64,000 bases of DNA from Fastidiosipila sp963510375 (GTDB lineage: Bacteria > Bacillota > Clostridia > Saccharofermentanales > Fastidiosipilaceae): NCBI GenBank assembly GCA_963510375.1, contig CAUPES010000009.1, positions 7,724 to 71,723 on the forward strand, read 5' to 3'. Under the pieces are notes generated by a model, which worked only from the letters and a program-made list of their open reading frames with translations, was not told the DNA's origin and did not search any database. The position numbers were made by a program, and so were the translations under genes. Shown piece by piece: positions 34,734 through 42,969 of this stretch (position 1 is its first letter; the number at the start of each line of letters is the position of its first letter).

Positions 34734-36389
34734 TTATTTTCCTAAGAAAGCATTGATTTGCTTTTGAGCCTCATCGATAACTTTTTTAATACCAGCTGCT
34801 TCTTGCTCTGCGTGCATTTGATCTAATACAGCTTGTAATCCATTAACACCAGCTGAACCTGTCAACAATGTTGCTTGATATTTCTTGATAATGTTATCCA
34901 ATGCTGCAATTTCTGATTCAACTTCTTTAGGATTGAATACGAAACCTAATAGCTCAGAAGCTTTAGCTTCTTTATTCATTTGGTGAATATCTTTACGATA
35001 TTGATCAGCATTTGCTTTCTCTAGAATTGGATCACCAATCTTCAAGTTTGGATATTGTGCTGCATTTTCTTCGTTAACTTTATCAGCAGCAATATACATG
35101 TTCATGAATTGACCTTGTGAATAAGCTGGTACTGCATATTTGTTTGCACCTTGTTCTGTCTTAACAATTACATTTTCTTTATCTGTCTTATTCCAGTGTG
35201 TACCTTCAATACCGTATGCTAATAAGTTACGGAGATATTGGTCAACATTCATTCTTTCAATCATCTTAATTGCGTCATCAGCATTTTGTGTTGCTTTAGA
35301 AACTACTAAGTATGAACCTTGAATTGTTCCTGATGTGAACATTGGGTCTAGACGTCTGTTGACTTCTACACCAGCAGGTCTCTTTTGTCCCCAAATACTT
35401 GCTGCTTCGTCCCAACCTTGTGCTGAGAAGATTGCATCTGAATCTGGATCTTTTTCGTCACGTGTATTTGCGTCTGGGTTAATGTAACCTTTGTCATACC
35501 ATTCTGCTAACAATTTGAACTTGTGAATTGCATCTTCTTGTGCATAAATGTTCTTAGCTTCTGTTGTACCGAATAGAACACCTACACCAGCTGCCATTGT
35601 TTCATACTCGAATAGCATTGAGTTAATACCACTCTTATCGAAGTACAATGGATACTTATTCAAGTGTGCTGGCATTTCTGCATCGCTTGCTGCAATCTTG
35701 TCTAAGATCTTAGAGCCTAGATCATCCATTGATTTAACATCTTTAATATCTAATTTATAAGCGTCTACTAGTTTTTTATCAAATACCCAGTATTGTGATG
35801 CAGCTGAGTCTTTGTATGCAGGAACACCAAAAACTTGGCCGTCTGATCTAGTAACACCTTTCCATAATTGCTCTGAAATTAACGCTTTTAAGTTAGGTGC
35901 TTTGTCAATAACTGTTCTAATGTCTAGGAACAAGTCTTGGTTAGCAAATTGTTGTACACCTGTAATTGCTGAACCAAATGCTAAGTCATAAGCTTCACCA
36001 CCATTGATGATTGTATTTAGGTTTGAACCATACTCATCCCAACCATGGTATACTAATTCGACTTCAACATTCATGTGTTTCTTTGTATATTCGTTAATTT
36101 TGTCGTTAACTAGTTTTAGATCTTCTGGTGTACCACCAATTGTGTGGTAAATTAACTTTTTACCGTGACCTTTATAATCAGGTAATTCAGCTGAGAAAAC
36201 ACCTTTCTCTAAATTTACTTGTACAGGATCTTTTGAAGGATCATTTGCTTCTTCTGAAGAGCCTGATTCTGCTGGTTTGCCTCCTGTAGTTTTCTTTGTA
36301 TCACTACCTTTATTAGTGTTACATGCTACTAAAGAAGTTACCAAAACTAGTGCTAATGCAGCACTTAATGCTTTTTTGAATTTCTTCAT
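34734..36389 (-). CDS. ABC transporter sugar-binding lipoprotein
   Basis: Extracellular solute-binding protein for an oligosaccharide importer. The start is taken at 36389, where GGAGG lies five bases before ATG; the open frame extends 15 codons further up without a ribosome site. The mature lipoprotein begins at Cys23 of the lipobox LVAC after a standard signal peptide. A Ser/Gly/Glu/Asp-rich linker (about 24-50) leads to a two-lobed domain; 551 residues is typical of the LipO/LplA type paired with LplB/LplC permeases. The neighbours point to a mannose-containing glycan as cargo. Confidence 0.9.
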   Translation of the reverse strand: MKKFKKALSAALALVLVTSLVACNTNKGSDTKKTTGGKPAESGSSEEANDPSKDPVQVNLEKGVFSAELPDYKGHGKKLIYHTIGGTPEDLKLVNDKINEYTKKHMNVEVELVYHGWDEYGSNLNTIINGGEAYDLAFGSAITGVQQFANQDLFLDIRTVIDKAPNLKALISEQLWKGVTRSDGQVFGVPAYKDSAASQYWVFDKKLVDAYKLDIKDVKSMDDLGSKILDKIAASDAEMPAHLNKYPLYFDKSGINSMLFEYETMAAGVGVLFGTTEAKNIYAQEDAIHKFKLLAEWYDKGYINPDANTRDEKDPDSDAIFSAQGWDEAASIWGQKRPAGVEVNRRLDPMFTSGTIQGSYLVVSKATQNADDAIKMIERMNVDQYLRNLLAYGIEGTHWNKTDKENVIVKTEQGANKYAVPAYSQGQFMNMYIAADKVNEENAAQYPNLKIGDPILEKANADQYRKDIHQMNKEAKASELLGFVFNPKEVESEIAALDNIIKKYQATLLTGSAGVNGLQAVLDQMHAEQEAAGIKKVIDEAQKQINAFLGK

Positions 36390-36554
36390 AACTACCTCCA
36401 TTTGAAATTCTATCCCTCTACGAGTTGCTTCCAACCCCCGCTTCAGAATAATGATACTTTCGCATCACTAACTTTCTTATTTTTTTCACTGCCTTATAGG
36501 CTTTTGAAAACTAATTTATAATCGTGCACTTTATTACGTGCATTGCCCAATACT

Positions 36555-37484
36555 CTAACCCTTAACTGCTCCAATAGTTAAACCACTAACGAAGTAACGT
36601 TGGAAGAATGGATAAACCAATGCAATTGGAACAACAATAACAACAACTAATGCCATCCTAATACCGTCACGTGGTATTTCAATATTAAGTAATGTTGCTT
36701 GTTTCTGTCCCTCTTCAGAAAGCATAAAGTTTATACTTCCTTGAATATCCATTAGGAGAGCTTGTAACGGTTTAAGCTCTGGTTTCTTAATATATAGTTT
36801 TGCTTCCATCCATCCATTCCAGTAGCCAAAGGCCATGAAAATAGCAATTGTTGCAAGAACTGGTAAAGATAGCGGCAATACTATAGTAAAGAATGTTCGA
36901 AGTTCACTAGAACCATCAATTTCTGCTTGTTCCAGTATTGATTGTGATAATTGTCCCTTAAAGTATGTACGCATAATGATGATATTAGCTGTACCAACCA
37001 TCGCTGGCAAGATCAAAGCAAAAATTGAGTCTTTGAAACCTAATACACCTGTATTAATCATATATGATGGAATCAAACCACCACCGAAAAGCATCGGTAT
37101 CAAAATAAATACGTGAGCTGCTTTTGATAAGTAATATGATCTTTGTGATAGTACGTAACCATATGCTGCTTGAATTAATACACCTATACTCGTACCTGTA
37201 AGTGTGACAATTATGGATACTAACAACGATCTAGGAATTCTACTGTCAGCTCCAAATATTACGTTATAAGCATCTAATGTAAGTTCTGATGGGAAGAATT
37301 GGTATCCGTTTGCTTTAACACTTGCTTCTGATGCGAATGAGATCGCAACAACTAGTAAAACTGGTAGCAAACATAACATTGCCCATGCAAAAACCATTAA
37401 TGATAAAAGTATATTAGTCGGCATTGAGATTTGGTTATACATCTCAATACCTGTTCTTGTTCCTTTTTTCTTTTTTATAGCCAT
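36555..37484 (-). CDS. Carbohydrate ABC transporter permease, LplC/YtcP type
   Basis: A 309-residue inner-membrane permease with six predicted helices. The EAA-loop that docks the ATPase is visible as EQAEIDGSSELRTFFTIVLPLSLP (about 187-210). The C-terminus FFQRYFVSGLTIGAVKG is the usual end of MalG-like permeases. It lies 15 bases after the partner permease. No ATPase gene is present in the cluster, so a shared MsmX/UgpC-type ATPase elsewhere must drive it (inference). Confidence 0.93.
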   Translation of the reverse strand: MAIKKKKGTRTGIEMYNQISMPTNILLSLMVFAWAMLCLLPVLLVVAISFASEASVKANGYQFFPSELTLDAYNVIFGADSRIPRSLLVSIIVTLTGTSIGVLIQAAYGYVLSQRSYYLSKAAHVFILIPMLFGGGLIPSYMINTGVLGFKDSIFALILPAMVGTANIIIMRTYFKGQLSQSILEQAEIDGSSELRTFFTIVLPLSLPVLATIAIFMAFGYWNGWMEAKLYIKKPELKPLQALLMDIQGSINFMLSEEGQKQATLLNIEIPRDGIRMALVVVIVVPIALVYPFFQRYFVSGLTIGAVKG

Positions 37485-37499
37485 AATTAACTCCCCTCT

Positions 37500-38492
37500 C
37501 TAGAATAGTGAAGACTCTGGGTCTACTTTGCGCACCAAGAGGTTCGTCGATACGATTAGCACTAACCCTATCACTGATTGCAAGAATCCAACCGCTGAAC
37601 CTTGAACGATATTACCATTTCCTGTAGCTGCGTTGAATACGTAAACGTCAACTGTCATATATTGGTTGTATAGTGCCAATGATTGACGTGGCAATTGATA
37701 GTACATATCTAGACCTGTTCTAGCAATACCACCAACAGCAAGAATTAACAAGATAGCGACTGTGACTCTAAGGTGTGGAATAGTAATGTATTTAGTTTGT
37801 TGCCATTTTGATGCACCATCAATCATAGCAGCTTCATACATTTCGCCATCTATACTTGTTATAGCAGATAAATAAATAACTGTACTATAGCCGAGACCTT
37901 TCCATTGGTTCATGAAAATTAGAATAAATCTCCAATATTGAGATTGACTATACCAGTTGATTGGATCACCACCAGCACTTGTAATTAAGTTATTAATATA
38001 ACCTCTATCTGGCGATAAGAATGAGTATAGCAAGTTATTAACAACAACCCACGATAAGAAGTGTGGCAAGAAGATCATTGTTTGACTTGTTTTCATGAAT
38101 TTCTTGCTTCTTAAGTTAGATAAAATAATTGCCATTATTACTGGTAGAACTGCACCTAGAGCAATACCGATAATGTTATAGAAAAATGTGTTGTAGATCA
38201 TTATCTTTGCATCTGGTGTGCGGAACAACAATTCAAAGTTCTTAAACCATGCCCAATCTGATCGGAATAAACTAATAAAGAAGTTTTGACCTGCAACCGG
38301 ACGATAGTTCTTAAAAGCTAAGATAATACCTATCATTGGTAAATAGCTAAATAAGATAAACCAGACAACTACCGGCAGAGCTAACAATGTCAACTGACTG
38401 TCTCTACCCTTCCAGCTATTTTTTACTTTATGCTTATGCACTTCAGCTGGTTTCTTCATTGGCCCTTTTTCAGCTTGTTTTGTTACAGCCAT
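37500..38492 (-). CDS. Carbohydrate ABC transporter permease, LplB type
   Basis: A 330-residue permease with a charged 25-residue cytoplasmic head and six membrane segments. The EAA loop reads YEAAMIDGASKWQQTKYITIPHLR (about 220-243), and the end NLLVRKVDPESSLF is typical of LplB proteins. GGGGAGG lies before the ATG. It is the first gene of the transporter operon; its promoter must lie in the 533-base gap upstream. Confidence 0.93.
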   Translation of the reverse strand: MAVTKQAEKGPMKKPAEVHKHKVKNSWKGRDSQLTLLALPVVVWFILFSYLPMIGIILAFKNYRPVAGQNFFISLFRSDWAWFKNFELLFRTPDAKIMIYNTFFYNIIGIALGAVLPVIMAIILSNLRSKKFMKTSQTMIFLPHFLSWVVVNNLLYSFLSPDRGYINNLITSAGGDPINWYSQSQYWRFILIFMNQWKGLGYSTVIYLSAITSIDGEMYEAAMIDGASKWQQTKYITIPHLRVTVAILLILAVGGIARTGLDMYYQLPRQSLALYNQYMTVDVYVFNAATGNGNIVQGSAVGFLQSVIGLVLIVSTNLLVRKVDPESSLF

Positions 38493-39025
38493 AAAAAAGT
38501 CCTCCCCTTCTAATATTGTTTTAGCTAACCTCCTAATACTATAATCAAATTTCTAGTATTAATGCGAATTACGAATAAGACTCTGTAAAAACCGCCACCC
38601 GCTAAAACTTATATCCAAACAAGTATTTTCTAAAAATATAAAATACTTTTTAACAATGTACATTTTAGCAATATTGTATGCTAAAGGTCAAGTAAACTTT
38701 TAGCATTTATGCACATTATTCAAAAAAATTACTAATATTTCTTTTATTAAGCAAAACTAGCTTCTTTTATGTGCTAAATATTCAGAAATGTCAGCTTTTT
38801 TTGTCAACTTTACTAAAATAAAATATTTTGTCATAAATATCAAGTAAATTTTATTTTCCAGGAATTTTATTGGCCATTTTTACAAATACTATTTTTGCAT
38901 ATTTCAATCACTAGTTTTTATTTCGCTGATATTAGCAGTTATACAAACCAACGAAATTGTTAAAAAGACAATTCATTTATAATCTACTATAATTACTACA
39001 TTCAAAAATTCAAAGGAGATATCAA
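38493..39025. promoter_or_regulatory. Long divergent intergenic region with TTTAGCA/TGCTAAA operator candidates
   Basis: 533 AT-rich bases separate the transporter operon (minus) from the murT-like gene (plus). TTTAGCA at 38664-38670 and TGCTAAA at 38679-38685 form an inverted repeat with an 8-base centre; further single copies are at 38698-38704 (TTTAGCA) and 38772-38778 (TGCTAAA). This resembles a LacI-type operator cluster for the mannoside operon. For the plus strand, TATAAT occurs at 38978-38983 and again at 38988-38993 before the murT-like start. No reading frame seen. Confidence 0.45.
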
Positions 39026-40384
39026 ATGAGTTTTAGAACTAAACTGGCATCCGCTCTTGCAAAACTTACTCGTAAAACATTAAGGTTACTCGGTAGAGAA
39101 GGGACTTTTTACTCAGGTGAAGCGGCTCTCTTATTGGATAAAAATTATATAAATAATGTTAATAAGCCACACAATATAATCGCTATAACTGGTACAAATG
39201 GTAAAACCACAACCAACAATATGATCAGTGACTTGCTTGATATCCTCGGCAAAACATATATCTCGAATCGTTTAGGCTCCAACACAATATCAGGAATTGC
39301 CTCAATGTTAAGCCAATCACCTTTTTCCCAAGACAAGGTAGCAGATTTCGCAATTGTGGAACAAGATGAGCTTTGGATGAGACACTACAATAAACAGTTG
39401 AAACCTAGTAGCTTAACTGTAACTAATTTATTCCAAGATTCATTTGATAGAAATGCTAATGTTGATTATGTTTTCAGGAGAATTAACGAAGCTATAAGTG
39501 ATGATATGATGCTTATCCTGAATGCCTCAGATTCGATCAGTGCTTACTTAGGGAATGCTAAAAATAAGCGAGTCTATTTCACAATTAAACCTCTAAAGGG
39601 GGAAAAGGAATGCTTAGATTCTAAGATTCAAGATATGATTTACTGTCCTAATTGTGATAATTTACTCACTTGGAAATTCAAGCGCTATCATCATATAGGA
39701 GAATATCTTTGTGAAAATTGCGGTTTCACAAATCCAGAATCTCAATATATTGTTACTGATATTGATGAGCAGAATAATCTATTGCAAATTTTAGATCATG
39801 ATGTTAATTACAGCCTACCTCTAGTTAGTTCAAGTATAGAAAATAGCTACAACCAAATTGCGGCTTACGCAACACTTAGAGAGTATGGTTTCTCAGCTGA
39901 AAAATTAATTGCAGCCTTCAAAAATATTAAAGTTGTTTCAAGCCGATTAAACACAGTACAGATTGGTCCAAAAGAAGTAATCACAATGGTTTCAAAGGGC
40001 ATTAATCCTGTTGCAACTAGTAGATCATTCTTCAATATCAGCAAGAAGCCAGGTAGAAAGATAGTAATCTATCTACCTGACTACGGTCAAGACGATTTGC
40101 CCAACGCCAATCAAAGTTGGATGTATAACACTGATATGAGATATGCCCAGAATATAGATTTAGTTATTTTTTACGGTAAATTTGGCTATCCATTAGAAAC
40201 AACTGCTTTACTTGATGGGGTAAATAGAGACAAATTAGCCATAGTGGATGAGCTTGAGCAGATCAAAAATTATATAGATCCTAAAACAGAAGAAACCATA
40301 TATATACTTAAAGATATTGACGACTATGCTCAATTTTTAACAGATAAAGCTAAAAAACAAATAAGGGAAATCGTGGAGGCTTAA
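39026..40384 (+). CDS. MurT-like Mur ligase-family protein
   Basis: Homologous to MurT, which with GatD amidates the D-Glu of lipid II. The 452 residues show the ATP loop TGTNGKTTTNN (55-65), the family block ISNRLGSNTISGIAS, TNLFQDSFDR (133-142), and the zinc ribbon with Cys at 207, 210, 229 and 232. The motif SWIYDADFE of Staphylococcus aureus MurT, whose Asp helps the GatD active site, is SWMYNTDMR here (364-372), with Asn368 at the Asp position. The KNPAG stretch of the C-terminal domain is also altered. AAAGGAGAT precedes the ATG. The partner gene follows two bases later. I call it MurT-like because the amidating chemistry seems to be lost. Confidence 0.82.
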   Translation: MSFRTKLASALAKLTRKTLRLLGREGTFYSGEAALLLDKNYINNVNKPHNIIAITGTNGKTTTNNMISDLLDILGKTYISNRLGSNTISGIASMLSQSPFSQDKVADFAIVEQDELWMRHYNKQLKPSSLTVTNLFQDSFDRNANVDYVFRRINEAISDDMMLILNASDSISAYLGNAKNKRVYFTIKPLKGEKECLDSKIQDMIYCPNCDNLLTWKFKRYHHIGEYLCENCGFTNPESQYIVTDIDEQNNLLQILDHDVNYSLPLVSSSIENSYNQIAAYATLREYGFSAEKLIAAFKNIKVVSSRLNTVQIGPKEVITMVSKGINPVATSRSFFNISKKPGRKIVIYLPDYGQDDLPNANQSWMYNTDMRYAQNIDLVIFYGKFGYPLETTALLDGVNRDKLAIVDELEQIKNYIDPKTEETIYILKDIDDYAQFLTDKAKKQIREIVEA

Positions 40385-40386
40385 AA

Positions 40387-41109
40387 ATGGTAGTAGAAGT
40401 TTTGTATCCAGAATTTATAACATTCGGTGAAATAGAAACTGTTCATTATTTTGATCTTGTCGCTAAAGAGCATGAACATTTAGAAATAGTCAAAACCTTT
40501 TATCATGATGAGCCTTACTTTGCTAATCATAGTGTTGACTTGATATTTTTTGGACCGATGACTGAAAAAAATATGGAAAGAGTTTACAGCAAGCTTTTAC
40601 CTTATAAACGTTTATTAAAAGATCTAATTGACGATGGCTTAATAGTTTTGGCAATCAATAATTCGCTAGATCTGCTAGGAAGTGAGTTGAAGGTAATAGA
40701 TGGCGAGCCTGCCAGTTGTTTAGGTCTATTTCCATACAAGACGGTTAGAGATTTTAGCAATCGTGTGTCCGAACAAGTACTTATTGAGTTCCAAGGTGAA
40801 CTTGCTTATGGTAGCAAATTAGGTTTCAGCAATTATTATGGCAACGAAAATAATTATCTGTATAAATCCTTGTACCCTGAGCATGCCTTCAATCTTGACA
40901 GTCCTCTAGGAGGTTACAAATATAATAATTCATATCTAATTGAACTTTCAGGTAATATACTTATTACAAATCCTTGCTTTTTGAAACTGCTAAAAAACTT
41001 ACTAGAGATAGATTCTGAACTGCCTTTTGAATCCGATTTAAATTTTGTTTACAAAGAAAATTTAAGGCTGCTAAAAAAGGTCAAAGGGTTTGGTGTATAC
41101 TTTGACTAA
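40387..41109 (+). CDS. GatD-like amidotransferase homologue lacking catalytic residues
   Basis: The 240 residues align through their length with GatD, the glutaminase partner of MurT. The nucleophile motif TICGGYQFLG is AINNSLDLLG (89-98), with Asn91 at the Cys. The catalytic His motif GTYLHGPIL is LIELSGNIL (184-192), Ser188 at the His. The oxyanion GGGSD is FGPMT (55-59), and GFENHGGRTY is GFSNYYGNENNY (146-157). All four are changed together, so it cannot hydrolyse glutamine by the known mechanism. It starts three bases after the murT-like stop, so the pair is co-translated and likely still forms a complex. Its role is unknown. Confidence 0.8.
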   Translation: MVVEVLYPEFITFGEIETVHYFDLVAKEHEHLEIVKTFYHDEPYFANHSVDLIFFGPMTEKNMERVYSKLLPYKRLLKDLIDDGLIVLAINNSLDLLGSELKVIDGEPASCLGLFPYKTVRDFSNRVSEQVLIEFQGELAYGSKLGFSNYYGNENNYLYKSLYPEHAFNLDSPLGGYKYNNSYLIELSGNILITNPCFLKLLKNLLEIDSELPFESDLNFVYKENLRLLKKVKGFGVYFD

Positions 41110-41179
41110 TTATTAGAATTGCAATTCACGGGAAAAACTTAATTTAATCAGAAGTTTCTGAAAAAGGAGAAAATGAAAA

Positions 41180-42643
41180 ATGTCTCGCAAGGAGAACAAT
41201 ACAAAGCCTGTGCCATTTACATCAGCTATCTTAGTAGTAATATTTATAGCAACATCTCTATTTATTGGAATGTTTATTCTAAAGGTAGAGGCTCATATAC
41301 CTCTATTTCTTAGTGTATTATTTGCAGCAATTATAGCAATGCTTCATGGTTATAGATGGTCAGATTTAGAAGTGGGAATCAATAAAACAGTTTCAACCAG
41401 TGCCGCTTCTTTATTTATATTGCTAGCTGTTGGTGTTATTGTTGGTGTGTGGACGCTAGCTGGAATTGTTCCTAGCTTCATATATTACGGACTTCAAATT
41501 GTATCTCCTCAATTCTTCTTACCTAGCGCAGCTATCATAACTGCTTTGACCACAATCATGACAGGTAGTTCATGGTCAACAGCAGGTACTATCGGAATTG
41601 CATTAATGGCAATTGGTAACAGTTTAGGGTTCAATCCTGGACTAAGTGCCGGTGCTGTAATTTCAGGAGCTTATTTTGGAGATAAACTCTCTCCTATATC
41701 TGATACCACTACTCTAGCTTCAGGTATTAGCAATGTTAATCTTTTTGACCACATTAAACATATGCTGTTCACGACAATACCTAGTTTCTTAGTTTCATTG
41801 CTTATATATTTTTTCATTTCCTGGAATTATGAAATTAAGGCTTTTGACCCTACTTACGTACAAACTTTACTCAACGGTATATCCCAAAATTTCTACATAA
41901 GTCCCATTCTCTTACTTCCAGCTCTCCTAGTTATAGTATTAATTTTCTTTAAAGTTCCAGCAGTTGGTACTTTACTTATCAGTTCGATAGTTGCTGGGAT
42001 TATGGGAATATATTTCCAGGGAGCTTCTGTTGCTGAAGTTTTGATTTCTGCACACCACGGCTTCGTGTCAAATACAGGTATTGAAACTATTGATAAATTA
42101 TTGAGTGGTGGTGGACTTAATTCCATGCTTGGTTCAATATCATTATTCATAATAGCTCTAGGATTGGCAGGCATAATGGATAGCTCAGGCATGATCTCAA
42201 GCCTCAACCACAAAATTGTTAAATTGGCTAGAGGCACCTTCGGTCTAATTGCAGCTACAGGATTAACGGTAATTAGTACTTTATTAATAACAGGAGATCA
42301 ATATCTAGGTATCATTTTACCAGGTAAGATATATGTCAAAGAATACTTAAGAAGAGGTATATCCTTGAAAAATCTTTCTAGAACGTTGGAAGATTTCGGA
42401 ACTGCCATGTCATCATTAATTCCTTGGGGCGCTTGTGGAATATTCATGTCATCAACTTTGGGAGTTAGTACTTTCACCTATGCTCCTTTTGCATTCTTCT
42501 GTTTCCTAAGTCCATTATTCGCATTGATTTATGCAGCTACAGGATTTGGCATTGCAAAAATCACCCCAGAGGAAATGGATTTACTAGATGATAAAGAAAC
42601 TACTTTGGCTAATTCAATAGAATCAGAGGGAGAAAATCGATAA
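41180..42643 (+). CDS. NhaC-family Na+/H+ antiporter
   Basis: A 487-residue polytopic protein with about 12 helices. NhaC-family blocks include TGSSWSTAGTIGIALMAIG (about 130-148), GAYFGDKLSPISDTTTLAS (about 161-179) with the charged residues of the ion path, and ITGDQYLGIILPGKIY (about 372). It probably exchanges sodium, or an organic acid pair such as malate/lactate in some relatives, for protons. AGGAGA lies nine bases before this ATG; another ATG at 41173 is out of frame. It follows the gatD-like gene by 70 bases and may be co-transcribed. Confidence 0.92.
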   Translation: MSRKENNTKPVPFTSAILVVIFIATSLFIGMFILKVEAHIPLFLSVLFAAIIAMLHGYRWSDLEVGINKTVSTSAASLFILLAVGVIVGVWTLAGIVPSFIYYGLQIVSPQFFLPSAAIITALTTIMTGSSWSTAGTIGIALMAIGNSLGFNPGLSAGAVISGAYFGDKLSPISDTTTLASGISNVNLFDHIKHMLFTTIPSFLVSLLIYFFISWNYEIKAFDPTYVQTLLNGISQNFYISPILLLPALLVIVLIFFKVPAVGTLLISSIVAGIMGIYFQGASVAEVLISAHHGFVSNTGIETIDKLLSGGGLNSMLGSISLFIIALGLAGIMDSSGMISSLNHKIVKLARGTFGLIAATGLTVISTLLITGDQYLGIILPGKIYVKEYLRRGISLKNLSRTLEDFGTAMSSLIPWGACGIFMSSTLGVSTFTYAPFAFFCFLSPLFALIYAATGFGIAKITPEEMDLLDDKETTLANSIESEGENR

Positions 42644-42708
42644 GATATCTGATATATACTGACATATAGAAAATATACTAGAACAAGTCAGCAAAGTTTA
42701 TTTTCATA

Positions 42709-42717
42709 TGTTATAAT
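42709..42717 (+). promoter_or_regulatory. Extended -10 promoter of the SRP RNA
   Basis: TGTTATAAT (TG one base before TATAAT, 42712-42717) lies about 18 bases before the RNA's terminal stem; the -35 is poor, as extended -10 promoters allow. Confidence 0.55.
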
Positions 42718-42734
42718 CCCCTATACAATTATAG

Positions 42735-42875
42735 AACCACTTTTTAGTCGAGGCTGCATGGGTCCTGTGCGATAAGAACCGTGAACCTTGTCAGGCCCGG
42801 AAGGGAGCAGCAATAAGCGGCGAACCTTATGTGCTGCAGATCTGCCTGTGTGGCTTCGGCTAAGAAGTGGTTTTT
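42735..42875 (+). ncRNA. ffs: Signal recognition particle RNA (small bacterial type)
   Basis: The hallmark apical loop region GTCAGGCCCGGAAGGGAGCA (42790-42809) is exact, including the GGAA tetraloop and the Ffh-binding internal loops. The ends pair (AACCACTT... with ...AAGTGGTT) and a T5 run follows, acting as terminator. At roughly 110-140 nucleotides it is the short type without an Alu domain, unlike Bacillus. Its place just before dnaX is the usual one in Firmicutes. Confidence 0.95.
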
Positions 42876-42969
42876 GCTTTTGATCTTCAATTATTGGGTT
42901 ATAATAAAACTCAGAGACTTTGAGAGTTTTCTCAAAATAATTTCTTATCCAATCTAGATGGAGGGTTTT

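Noticed and set aside
36390..36434. Upstream start of the sugar-binding lipoprotein
   Set aside because: It would put 15 residues before a normal signal peptide; GGAGG sits just before ATG 36389.
42958..42969. dnaX start at 42958
   Set aside because: The ribosome binding site GGAGG lies inside these codons, so translation must start at 42970.
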